NCBI GenBank assembly: GCA_002104945.1
Contig: MCFH01000018.1
Coordinates: 62,001 to 126,000 of the forward strand
Direction: 5' to 3'
Origin: Piromyces finnis
Lineage: Eukaryota > Neocallimastigomycota > Neocallimastigomycetes > Neocallimastigales > Neocallimastigaceae
DNA length: 64,000 bases
The position numbers were made by a program, and so were the translations under genes. The notes under the pieces are model-generated. The model was not told where the DNA came from. It searched no databases and worked only from the letters and a program-made list of their open reading frames with translations. Shown piece after piece: positions 1-11,533 of the stretch (positions are counted from its first letter, which is position 1; each line of letters starts with the position of its first letter).

Positions 1-33
1 GAATTAAAATTAAACAAATAAAAATAAATAAAG

Positions 34-2021
34 AATTGCTGCTAAAATAGCGAATGAATTAGATGATGGAAAATCTTTTTTTAGACAACAGATTTTTCGT
101 ATCGTTACTAGTCGAGTATTTAATAATATTATGTTGGGTATTATTTTAATAAATACAGTAACAATGGCATTACAAGTAATAAAAAGTTTTAATTCAAAAT
201 ATTGTATGTTTACTTTTTCTATATTCATATTTTAAAGAAATTTAAATACGATTGGAAATTTCATAATAAATACTTTTCAATCTCTTAAATTTTTATTCTT
301 TAATGTGATATTTTGTTTTTATTGGAAAATAATATATATGCTAATAATTTTTTCATATAGCTTGGTATCTAGCAATTATTGATCAAGTATTTCTGGTAAT
401 ATATATATGGGAATGTTTATTGAAGTTATACGCATGGAGATTATATTATTTTAAATCAGGATGGAATGTTTTTGGTAAATATTTAAAAAAAAAAAAAAAA
501 AAAAAAACATATAAAAATAATATTAATTGTATTTCAACAATTTAATTAAAACATTATAATATATAATTAAATATATTACATTAGATTTCTTTATTGTTTT
601 AATTAGTATTATTACATGGTTTTTACCTGAAATATTAACTTCATCAGCTAATTTTGATGCAAAATTCCTTAGAGTATTGAGAGTTATGAGAGCTTTTCGT
701 GCAATTCGTTCTATTCGTGTTTTAAGAGCTATTAATTTCTTACGTTCTTTACAAGTTGTCGTTTCTGTGTTGATTCGTTCAATTCCAGCCATGGCAAATA
801 TTGTATTTTTAGCTTTTATTATCATCTGTAGGTTTCATTTATGCTATAATAAATAAATTATTAAATGAATTAATAATATTAATATAATTTAATCTTTTCA
901 ATTTTTTATGCCATGAAAATATATTATTATATTTAATTGTTTTTATACAAAAAAAAAAAAAAAAGATATTTTCATGATTATTGGAACAGCCTCATTTGGA
1001 AAATATGATGAAAAGCATTTTGGATCTTTATTTAAAACATTATTTAGATTAATTCAATTAATGACTTTGGATGATTGGAGTGTTATTTATGAAGAGAATA
1101 GAGATAAAGCACCTATTATTTGGTTCTATTTAGCTATTTTTATTGTATTAGAAACTTTTATTTTTTTGAAGTAAGTCAAAAAAAAAAAAAAAAAAAAAGC
1201 ATAATAGATATATTCATTATTATAAATTAACGGCAGTAAAATTTTAAATTATTTTATATTCATTTATATTTGTATGTATATAATTATATAAAAGTCTTTT
1301 TGTTGCTGTAATTGTTAGTAATCTTCAAAGTTCTAAAAATAGCAAGATTAAAAAAAGAACAAGGGTTAAACAGGTATATACCTGAAAAATAGAAATGCAT
1401 ATATATAGTTTAATGTAAATGATTAATAATTCTAAATATTGTTTTAAAACAATAATATATATAGAAAATTAATGACGATTTTATGGAAATAAACAATAAC
1501 ACAAATGCTTATAAAAAAAAAGATAAATTAGATGATAGAAGAATTGGTTTATATGATAATAACGATGAGGATTTCAAATCTCAAATCGGAAAGTATTATG
1601 GAGAAACAATACCAGAAAGGTTTATATCTAGAGTTAAAATTAAAATTTTATATCAATAAATAATAAATATTTAATATTTATTTTTTTTATCGCTTTTAGA
1701 CAACAATTATTATTATCAAAGTATTTCATGTTATTAGCTGCACTAGAATATAATAATAGTTCATATAATAAACAACAAAAGATTTTAGATGATTTAGGTA
1801 TATTTATATGGAACAATTATATGAAAAACTGTATAATATTAATATATTTTAATATTATTAATGATAACATCTTTTCATTTTAATAATAATAATATGAATA
1901 TGGATATGGATATAATACGTTAGTTGATCTTACCATTGAAAAGGTTGAAGAGGGTGACTTATTGAACCCAATTGATGATAAAGCCGTTAATGATGCTGCC
2001 GCTGCTGCTTCATTGGATTAA
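34..2021 (+). CDS. CatSper-like voltage-gated cation channel alpha subunit (5' partial)
   Basis: Six-helix voltage-gated cation channel, cut at the 5' end by the window edge. Exons read: 34-185, 361-474, 585-827, 966-1170, 1295-1373, 1465-1619, 1700-1797, 1924-2021; all phases agree (about 380 residues). S1 contains IMLGIILINTVTMALQ. S4 is a clear voltage sensor with Arg every third residue (RVLRVMRAFRAIRSIRVLRA). The pore loop reads LTRL-like helix followed by TLDDWS, which fits the CatSper T-x-D-x-W filter. S6 follows as FIFLNLFVAVIVSNLQ. After S6 comes a charged helical tail with RQQLLLSKYFMLLAALE and an Ala-rich end. A single 6TM unit rather than four linked repeats separates it from Cav/Cch1 channels. 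The filter separates it from bacterial Nav-type channels. In animals CatSper admits calcium into the sperm flagellum; here a zoospore role is inferred. The N-terminus, including any His-rich region, lies outside the window. Confidence 0.85.
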
Positions 2022-2334
2022 TCATTTTTTTATACTAAAATATATAGAATATATTTTATTCATATACCTATTAAATCACGAATAAAATATATTAAAATCT
2101 ATTAATATAATTATGAGGATTTATCAACATGTTTAATTATGAAGATCTATCAAATCAATATAAATTTCTTTTCTTTTTTTTTTTTTTATATTATTTCTTA
2201 TTTTTATTTAATTTTATTTTATTTTATTATTTTATCGACATTAAATAATAAATTTAATATAAAAAATATTAATAATTTACTTTTTTTATCAGTATACAAA
2301 TTTTTGTAATTTATATTAAATATTTTTCATAATT

Positions 2335-2365
<31 letters not shown>

Positions 2366-2406
2366 CATATTTTTATCCCATTAATATAAAATAAATATTT
2401 GTTAAT
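2022..2406. other. AT-rich intergenic spacer
   Basis: Lies between the channel stop and the IBA57 start, both genes on the + strand. It holds T-rich tracts, including about 25 T at 2339-2365, and no coding signal. It must contain the 3' end of the first transcript and the promoter of the second. Confidence 0.6.
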
Positions 2407-4330
2407 ATGCAAACCATTTCGAATATAGCTAACAATTTAATATTTAAAAATTCAGGTAAATTTTGAAATAGATATTAAAAATTAGATAGATACTAAAATA
2501 TTTTAATAACTTTATATACGAAATTATTCAATTCATTATTAATCCATATTATATAAAACCCTTTTTTATGAATAAATCATTAAAAATGCATTTCAAATTT
2601 CTATTTTTAATTCTTAATACATTTCGCTTTATTGTAATTAGTAAAAGAGGGTTTAAATTATTCACTTCCTTCTATTTTTCAAATACCTCAAAAAAGATTT
2701 AAACATTATGCCCCATTAACTAATAGAGGTTTAATTCGTGTTAAGGGTACCGATGCTACTAAATATCTACACAGTATTGTCACCAATAAAGTTCAAAAAG
2801 AAGAAAAAAATTGTTTATACGCCGACTTTTTAACAAATAAAGTAAATATGAATTATTAAATAAATTTAATAATTAAATTTATTTATAAGTAATAAATATC
2901 CATTTCAAATTTAGTCCTAAAAAATCTTGATATTATAAAAAAAAATAAAATACATACATTTTATTCTTTGGAATATTAATTTATACGTACATATGAAATA
3001 AAATAATATATATAAAGGGAAGGGTTTTATGTGATTCTATTATATATCGTCTTGATTCAAATAAAAAAAATACCAAAAAAGAAGATGAAGAAGATGAGGA
3101 AATTCAAGAATACTTAATTGATGTCGACAAAAGTCTTGTTCCATTCTTATTAAAATATCTTAGACGTTATATTCTTCGTTCCGATATACGCCTATTTAAT
3201 GCTTCTAAGAGTCTTAAGGTATGGAGTGTATGGCCTAGTGAAAATGAAAGTGAAGCTGATTTTCAAAAAGGTCTTAATGACCTTGGTGTAGTACATGTAG
3301 AAGATCCTCGTTGCCCTGCACTTGGTTATCGTATTATCGGCAAACAATTAGAAAATTGTAAGTATTAATATAAAATTATAGATATATTAAAAAAAATTTT
3401 TTTAAAAAAAGAAAAAATATAGCATTTTATATATCTCTTTATGATATATAAAATGGTTTACAAATAATTTTCAATTAATTATAAAAAACCAAAAAAGAAA
3501 TAAAATAATAATAATTATAATAATAATAATTAGCAGTTTTTTCAAATAGTACTAAAAGTACCGAAGATGATTATAAAGTTAGAAGAATTTTATATGGTAT
3601 TCCTGAAGGTCCAAAAGAAATTATTAAAAGTCAATCTTTTCCATTTGAGGCAAATCTTGATTTCCTTAATGGAGGTAAAAATCAAAATCAATATAAAAAT
3701 AAAATTTAATAATAATAATAATAAGTTTATTTAATATTTAATTAAAATAAAAATAATCATAATAAATCAAATTGGGGTTTTAAATTTACTAGTGGATTAT
3801 CACAAAGGTTGCTATATTGGTCAAGAATTAACATATCGTACTCATAAACGTGGTACCACCAGAAAAAGATTAGTTCCAGTTCAATTTTATAATAAAGAAG
3901 AAGGGTAAATACATATTAAAGTATTACAACATGTTTAATTAATATAAAAAATTTTAATTATTATTATATTGTTAACATTTAATATGAAATATATATATTC
4001 TCAATGAAATTAAACAATAAATATATATTAAAAATTTAATATAATATTAGAGAACCAGAAAAATTAACTGTTAATACTAATTGGGAAAAAATAACAGGAA
4101 TTAAAACTGGAACAAAATTAATTCCAAAAGATGGTGAAGGTCGTATTAAGAGTCTTTATCGTGATGGTATATTTAATATAGGTATGGCCTTAGTAAACGT
4201 TAACCTTTTCCAAAAAGGTGCTAAAAAATCTGTAAAATTCTCAGTAGAAAATGATGATAAAATAATGGCCAAAGCATTCCTTCCCGACTTTATTGATCTC
4301 ACTGAAAAAGAAGAAAAGAAAGAAGAGTAA
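2407..4330 (+). CDS. IBA57: IBA57/CAF17 family Fe-S cluster assembly protein
   Basis: Folate-binding-fold (YgfZ/GcvT) protein that works with ISCA1/ISCA2 to make [4Fe-4S] clusters in mitochondria or derived organelles. Exons: 2407-2455, 2642-2841, 3018-3357, 3534-3674, 3793-3904, 4051-4330; sum 1122 nt, 373 residues, close to the family's usual size. Seen: [20 protein letters not shown] near the start, [22 protein letters not shown], then the family signature [10 protein letters not shown] preceded by [11 protein letters not shown]. The N-terminus ([16 protein letters not shown], then basic and hydroxylated residues) looks like an organelle presequence. If the host is an anaerobic gut fungus the organelle would be the hydrogenosome. 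The 3' end faces TVP23. The start is the first in-frame ATG, directly before a short first exon. Confidence 0.92.
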
Positions 4331-4917
4331 ATTTTTGACACAATTGTACTTTGCTAAAAATGATCAATAATTTAAATCGTTAAGCTATATTATTATTATA
4401 TAATACCAATAAATATAAATCAATATATGAATTATCTATTGTTTTTCCTTTTTTCTTTTTTTTTCTTTTTTTTTTTTTTTTTTTTGCATATTAAAAATAG
4501 AATTGCAATCTATATATTATCTGAAATTTTTAAATAATAATAATAACTTTTGTTATGATAAATAAATATCAATTAAAAAAAAATATAATTATAATACAAT
4601 AATAATTGCAACAATAATAGTAATAAGAACAATAAGAATTAATATATTTCTATTATTTTAGATTCCTATAAAGTAATATAATAAAATGAACTAACTAGCA
4701 AAATAAATAAATAAATAAATATGTGCTTTATTTATTATCCTTTTAAAATATAATAAATAGTTAAAAAAAATAATAATAATTCTTACTCTTTAATTTATAT
4801 CAATAAAAAAAAATAAAAAATTTTATAATTTATTATTTTTACTTGTATATATATATTGCCTTATTATTTTATTATTATTATATATATATATATATATTTT
4901 AATATTATATTTATAAT
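4331..4917. other. Convergent intergenic region between IBA57 and TVP23
   Basis: 587 bases of A+T-rich DNA between two 3' ends. Poly-T at about 4449-4485 and (AT)n at about 4881-4896. No open frame of interest seen. Polyadenylation signals for both genes are expected here. Confidence 0.55.
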
Positions 4918-5969
4918 TTAATTATTGCCAAAAAAATTTCCAATTTTGTTGGTGACAATATTACCAACAAGGCCTCCAAAAATTTTATTATTTGTGAAAA
5001 TACCACCAGATTTTTGTTTGGCATCTTTCTCACATTTGTAGTATCCAATTAAGTTTGCTAAATTAAAGGATAAAGCAACAAAGTCGACTAAAAGCCATTT
5101 AAAACTAAAAGATAATAAGGAAACAATAGCAAAAACAAGCCATACAGCTGGCGCTATGTATAAAGCTCCCCAGAAAATTCTAGAATCAGTTTTATTAACA
5201 ACACGGTTCTTTTTTTTTTTTTTTTGAAAAAAATAATTGATAGTTTATTTTTTATTTACATTATGTAAAATGTATTAGAAAAAAGAAGAAAAAAAACATT
5301 TAATATTTGATATTTCTGTATTTGCATAAAAAGTTTTATGCTTATATATATTATTTTAGGACGAAAAGAAAAATCTATTTATATAATTATACATACATCT
5401 TTACTTTCAAATAACCATGAATTGGTACCATCTTCATTAATTTCATTCCACCATCTTAAACCTACTAATAAACGTCCTGATATATTTTTAACAGTCCAAA
5501 AATCGAAAGCTAAAAGCATTGTAATAATAACAAAGGAAATTACATAGTTTCTATGTACAAATGGAAATATATATACGAAAATAGCTAAAGATCTGAAGAA
5601 TAAATGGAAAAACAATGCTATTGGATGACTATTTTATTTATAAAAATATGTTTAAATCCCGTTAATAAGTATGATAAATTATTTAAATTTATATCATGAA
5701 TAATAAAACATAATTTATATTCAATACAATGTTTAAATATTAAATTATAATTAAAACTTTAAATTTGTATATTATAATACTATATATTATTTATTAAATA
5801 TTTTAAATATTGTTTACCTTGATGTTTTGAATATATTATTATCATTTTGTTCACCATTTGAATTATTAAGAGAATTGTTGCTATTTACATTTGAATTGCC
5901 ATATGATGACATAGTTTGTCCTTCCAACATACTTAGAACATCTCCTCCTGCAGGTCCTTGGTTGGACAT
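4918..5969 (-). CDS. TVP23: TVP23 (FAM18) family Golgi membrane protein
   Basis: Four-helix Golgi/endosome protein implicated in vesicle traffic. Exons on the minus strand: 5969-5818, 5628-5397, 5208-4918; sum 675 nt, 224 residues. Exon 1 encodes a polar Asn/Ser-rich cytosolic head starting MSNQGPAGGDVLSM. Exon 2 carries the family core: HPIALFFHLFFRSLAIFVYI, then FDFWTVKNISGRLLVGLRWW and NEINEDGTNSWLFESKD. Exon 3 begins NRVVNKTDSRIFWGALYIAP and ends in a Gly-rich tail GGLVGNIVTNKIGNFFGNN. All three blocks match the TVP23/FAM18 pattern in order. The donor after ESKD is GTATGT; an apparent alternative (GTAAAG) does not keep phase with exon 3. It diverges from FAM32A. Confidence 0.93.
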
Positions 5970-7102
5970 TAAATTAGTTGTATCATTATACTATATTATA
6001 AATATTTTTGTGTGTATGTTTATTATATTGTAAAATATTATTTTAATAAATAAAATTTGTAAATTAATAATCAATTGTTATTTAATACAAAATGTTTTAA
6101 CATGAAATTCTAATTGAACCATTAATCCAGAAGTTATATAACATATTCTCCTTTTAAATATACACATGTATAAATTGAAATCTCTATTTTATTGTTTATT
6201 ATAATAATTTATATTTTATTTGGTGGGAAATAATGAATTGAAGGATTTTTAATTTTTTATAATTATTTTAATTTTAATTTTGTTAATATCATTAACTAAT
6301 ATTATTTTCTTTATTTGTTTCGTTTTTATTTTATATAATTAATTGTAATTTTATGGATGGATAATATATTTCTTGTTTTATTCATCAGAAAAATTAGAAA
6401 TAGTAAAACTTTTTATTTCATAAGAATTTATCTAATATTAATATAGCAAGTGCTTAAATAGTAAATAAATGAAAGGTCATCTATTTTCTTTTTTCCCTTT
6501 TATTCATATAAATATTTTTATAGAAAAATATTAATAAATGATTTGACTTCTTGTTCCATTCCATTTTAAGGTTCAATTATTTATAATAAATATTTTTTTT
6601 AGTTATTAGTAATTAACAATGCCTTTACCATTTTCTATATTTTTATTATATATATATTTTTTCTTTTAATAAATAAAAATAAAGTCTTCTCTTTTATTTT
6701 CTTTCTTTCTTTTTTTTTTTTTTTTTATATTTTTGATTTACTTTTTTAATTTTCTATTATATTTTAAAAATTGTTTTTATATTTTATTTAAAGAAAATTT
6801 GAAAATTGAAAATAAAAATTTTTTTTTCTATCTTAAAACTTTAATATTTTATAATGTATTACAAAAAAAATTTTTTTTTTTATATTTCTTTTATTTTATT
6901 TTCTTTTTAAATAAAAAAAGGATAAATTTATAAATTATAAATTATATAGAAAGTAAGAAAGAGAAAAGATTTTTTTGTTTTTTGTTTCTATTAAATAAAA
7001 CTATGTTAATATAAAAATATAAATATTCCTTATCATTAATACTAATAAATTTAATTTTAACAATGTTTCACTATTTCTCTTATGAATATCATTTTTATAA
7101 AG
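5970..7102. promoter_or_regulatory. Divergent intergenic region TVP23/FAM32A
   Basis: 1.1 kb between two gene starts that point away from each other, so it should hold both promoters. It consists of T-rich and A-rich tracts; the open frames in it are Phe/Leu/Lys low-complexity. No specific factor site can be named. Confidence 0.45.
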
Positions 7103-7989
7103 ATGTCAGATTATGATTTAGTTCAAAGAGGTTCACTAAAATTGAAATCTACAATAAAGGATAAATCCATAAAGTAAAAATAAATAAATAAATAAATAAA
7201 TATTATTATTTTTAATAAAATATAATATTATTTAATAAAAAGGCACTTGATATCAATCAATAATATCTTTTTCTTTCCTTTTTTTCATAAAAAATACCTT
7301 TTAAAATTTAATAAATGTTCAAAAACATATATACAGAAAAAAAAAAAGTAAGAAGCATCATCACCATCATCACTCTAAAAAAGAAAAAAAACAAATAATT
7401 GATGCAATAGAAGAAAGCTTACCACCAGAACAAGAAATTATAGAAGGAAAAAAGACAAAAGCAGAATTACGTTTTGAAGAAGTTAAATTAAAAAGAGTAA
7501 TTATCATAAATAATTGGAAAATTAAAAATTCATAATATTTGAAATAATATGGATATATATAAAAAATCATAAAAAAAAAAACGCAAAAAATATATATTAA
7601 AAGTTGTTAAACAAAAAAAATAAGATATTTGAAATTCATTATTTTTAAAAATTACATTTAATATTAATAAATTTATTAAAATATATATTATATTAATATA
7701 GCAATTAGAAAGAGTAAGAGAATATGCTAAAACATCACACAAGGAAAAAGTTGCTGTAAGTTTTTTTTACCATTTTTTTTAAAAAATATATTTTAAATAA
7801 AATGGTAGTAACAATATTATTATAAATTTTAATATAGATATTTAATGAAAAACTTGAAAATCAAACTGAACGTAAGTTTTATTAATATTATTTAGTTATT
7901 AATTAATATCATTAAAAATTAAAAATTAACATGATATATATGTTTTTACCAATTCAGACTATGATGTACCAAAGGTTGGACCTGGTTAA
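7103..7989 (+). CDS. FAM32A: FAM32A family spliceosome-associated protein
   Basis: Small nuclear protein that sits in the catalytic spliceosome and helps exon ligation in animals. Exons: 7103-7173, 7349-7496, 7702-7755, 7838-7871, 7958-7989; sum 339 nt, 112 residues, the usual FAM32A length. Seen in order: MSDYDLVQRGSLKLK at the N-terminus, a basic stretch with HHHHHSKKEKK, a helical middle, then QLERVREYAKTSHKEKV and the conserved C-terminus TEHYDVPKVGPG. Two exons are only 34 and 32 nt, yet every phase agrees, which supports the splice model. Gene finders often miss so short and fragmented a gene. Confidence 0.9.
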
Positions 7990-8367
7990 TTAGTACAGTT
8001 GAAATATACCATTAGAATAATAATATTTTTTCATAAAATTGAAAATAAAATATGATTATTATTATTAATAAAGTAAAGTCTTTATTGAGTATAATAACAA
8101 AAATGATATAATTTATTTAATATATTCATAATGTAAAAATAAAAAATAATAAAATTCCATAATTTAAAGATTATAAAAAAAAATAAAATTCAACATTTAT
8201 TATTAATTTTATATTTAATAAATCAATCATTTATTAAATATATAAAGATAAATGAACAAACAATTATATATAATATTACATGTTCATTTTATTTTATTTA
8301 AATTTTATTATAATTATTTTTGTTTTTGATTTGATTTTTTAAATCTATATGTAAAATGTAAAATAAT
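7990..8367. other. AT-rich intergenic sequence downstream of FAM32A
   Basis: About 380 bases with no coding signal, leading into the LTR-like repeat copy at 8368-8531. Confidence 0.5.
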
Positions 8368-8531
8368 ATGTAATGTTAAAGTAATAATATAAATGTATAA
8401 TCCATAATGTCATTATTAATAAATTAGTTAATAATATAATTTGTATTAAAAAGAGCTTTATGGGTTTTTAATTTTATTATTCCTGTATAACTTAAAGTTT
8501 AATTCTTTCTACATAAAATTAACATGTATCA
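8368..8531 (+). repeat. Degenerate LTR-like repeat, copy 1
   Basis: Shares two blocks, in the same order and orientation, with 34425-34698. Block one is near 8368-8405 (atgtaatgt, then aatgtataatccata). Block two is a 23-bp identity at 8501-8523 (ttctttctacataaaatta plus flanks), followed by gtatca. The middle has diverged strongly. It reads like an old solo LTR fragment. An 8-bp-armed palindrome (catatgat ag atcatatg) overlaps its right end at 8530-8547. Confidence 0.6.
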
Positions 8532-8731
8532 TATGATAGATCATATGGAATCATGGTTTTTAATTAATTTTAATTAAATTTGAAAAAGAAAAAAAAAAAA
8601 CAATCTTTTTAACCTACTTTGAAATTTTATATTTAAAAAAAAAGTATAATATTCATTTACATAAAAAAAAAACATTAGTTATTATTAATTTATCTTTGTT
8701 GATAAAATAGGATAATTATATAATATATAAT

Positions 8732-9221
8732 ATGGATTATAATTACGTTGGTATTCAAGAATCTTCAAAGTATAATGAAGAAGACAATAAATTAATAGAA
8801 ATCCCATCTCATTTAAAAGAAAAGTTGCCAAAAATAAAAATTTGTCCTGTTCCAGATGATGGAAAAGTAATAACTCTAAAAATAGAAATAGAAATAGAAT
8901 ACTTTTACTGTTAATAGATATATATATAAGTATTTTCTAAATAAATTTTCATTCATTATCTTATATTATTTTAATATAAATTGCTATTTATAAAAAGATT
9001 GAATATAAAGACCAAGATTATTTAAGTATGAAAATAATTTTATTGTAAATAAATATAATTATTACAATTTTAGAATTTCGAGCTATATAAAATATTAATT
9101 TATTATTTATTGTTGTTGATTTAATTAATTTTTAATTTATATGTTGTATAATCTTTTTAAATAGCATTTGAAAATATTATCATTGATCCAAGAATTAGAA
9201 GACAAAATTAATTATATCTAA
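8732..9221 (+). CDS. Small unknown protein, two exons
   Basis: Not recognised. Exon 1 starts at the ATG at 8732 (MDYNYVGIQESSKYNEEDNK, then IPSHLKEKLPKIKICPVPDD). Two splice readings are possible. Using donor GTAATA at 8867 and acceptor TAG before 9165 in phase 0, the protein ends HLKILSLIQELEDKINYI, an amphipathic helix, with its stop at 9219-9221 (about 63 residues). Using donor GTTAAT near 8911, it ends FENIIIDPRIRRQN with stop at 9209-9211. The first is preferred because the end looks like a coiled-coil helix. Codon use in exon 1 is more GC-rich than the flanks, which supports a real gene. Function unknown. Confidence 0.45.
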
Positions 9222-10329
9222 GAACACTTATTTAAATATTTTATTTAAAAAAAAAAAAAACTTCCTTTTCTATATATTTGACAAGAATTGTTTCTATGTT
9301 AAAGAAATTTTACATCTTTTTTATTATTATTTTTTTAATATAATATTGTTAATAATAATGATGATGCAGGAAAAAAAAAAAGTTTGTATAATAAAATTAT
9401 TTATAAATTATATATGAAATAAGTCTTATAATTTATAAATATAGCCTATCTAATTATAAAAAATTTTATTTCTTTCCTTCCTAAATTACCATAATATTAA
9501 TACTTTAGTGTTTAATAACAGTTTTAAATAAAAAATTAAAAAAATGGGAGAAATGTAATAATCTGTCTTTAATTCATTTTAACATTAAACAAAGTAATAA
9601 ATAAATGTTAATACAAGTCTCTAGTTTTACCCTAAAAAAAATAATAAAAAAAATAATAGAACGCTTTTATAAAGTATTATTTATTATCCTTTTAACCATC
9701 TTTATAATGATTAAAATATAAGATTTCCTTATAATTAAATCACATGATTGATAAAAGTAGATGAATAAATATATAAATAATAAATAAATAAATTATTTAA
9801 TCAAGGCATAAGTTTAAGCTTGAATAAATTTCTTTTAGCCTCGCTTTTTTTTTTTTTTTTTTTAATTTATATATATAATAAAATATATTATCCATATAGT
9901 TTTGAAATAAATTAAATGAAAATTTTAAAATTTACTTTTAAAAATTTTTATTATATAAATTTCAGTATTTAAAATTTTATTTTTTTTTTTTTAAATTGAA
10001 TTTAACAAATTGTTTTTTAAAAAAAACTTTTAAATTCAAATTTTGTTAATAAATAAAAAAGTAATTTGAAGTTACTAATCAATGAAATATCAGAAATAAA
10101 ATATCTTTATTTATAATATTTTTTCCATTATACTAATATATATTTATATATTAAAACATATTATTTATATATTAATTTCTATAATATAAAGTATGATATT
10201 TTATTAATAAATATACTACAAAAAAAAAGTCAGTTGTAATAAAGAAATAAAAATAAAAAAAATAAATAAAGAATTAAATAAAAGGATAAAAAAAAACTAT
10301 TTTTTGCGTTTTTCCTGTACAGAAAATTA
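9222..10329. other. AT-rich intergenic region upstream of the Nudix gene
   Basis: 1.1 kb of A+T-rich sequence with poly-T and poly-A tracts. No open frame or structured element seen. It should contain the Nudix promoter. Confidence 0.5.
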
Positions 10330-11496
10330 ATGATTTTCAATTTTAGAATTAAACTATTTAACAGTAGTCCACTAGCAATTAAAGATTTTATTCTACCATC
10401 CAATAATTTAAATAGTCTTTTAAAAATGTCTCTTCAAAATTATTCTCTAAAAAAATATTACTCTACTAAACAGAGTAATAGTTACTATTATCCACCTATT
10501 AGTCCTAATGAATTATTAAATCAACTTACTTATAATTTAGATACCTTAAAATTTCAGAAAATTCAAACAGATTTCAGTATCAGAAGAGCAAGTGTTGCAG
10601 CTATTTTAAGAGTTGTACCAAGAAATGTGAATCAAGTCAATGGTATTTTTTATTTTTTTTTTCTCAAAATATATCTATTTGTATTTATATGTGAATAACT
10701 ATATAAAATATATAAAATATCAATTAAATAAATATCAAATGTCATTAACCAAAAAGAGAGAAAGAAAAGAAATATTAAAGAGGGGGAAATAGATATAACA
10801 AATTATGAAATAAAATGTTACTTCATAAGGAAAAATAAATAAATAAATAAAATAATACATATATATAATAATATAATGCAAGTACATTGAAATAATTTTT
10901 TAATTAAAAGTTTGAAAAAGAATAAAAATAAATGTATTAATATATATAATATATATACATGAAGGTTTTATTCTAGTAATTAATTCAAAAAATAAAACAA
11001 AATTCAATTCAATAGTATGAAATATAGTAAAATTAAAAACTATTTTAAGCTATATGTTAAAAAAAAAAAACCATTAATTTCTATTCATCAATTATTATAT
11101 TACTAAAAATATCAATAAATATATTATAACATCTATATAAATAATATATATTTCGTTTTTATATTATTTTCTTTTTTTAGACAATTGGAGTCAATGCCGC
11201 ACCATTGAACAATTTTTGAGTCGTATGTATTCAAATTTTCAAAAAAAGTACTTACATATAAATGAAAAGATATATATATATATATTCATAATATTATATA
11301 TTATTATATAATTGTATAGAAAATTGGGTTTCAAATGGTATATGTGAAATTTTATATATAAGAAGGTCTATAAGTCCAACAGATAGATGGTCTGGGGATT
11401 TGGCTTTCCCAGGAGGTAAAGCTAATCCAGGTGAAAGTGATAGAGAAACTTGTGAAAGGGAAACTATAGAAGAAATTGGTCTAAACCTAAGAAGTG

Positions 11497-11533
<37 letters not shown>

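Noticed and set aside
523-825. 100-codon minus-strand frame opposite the channel
   Set aside because: Antisense shadow of the S3-S5 exon, whose + strand frame encodes a clear voltage sensor.
34-2021. Four-repeat calcium channel (Cch1/Cav)
   Set aside because: The C-terminal end after a single S1-S6 unit and the TLDDWS filter fit CatSper better. Upstream repeats cannot be excluded from this window alone.
6733-6933. Phe/Lys-rich frame upstream of FAM32A
   Set aside because: Low-complexity translation of T-rich DNA with no coding-like composition.
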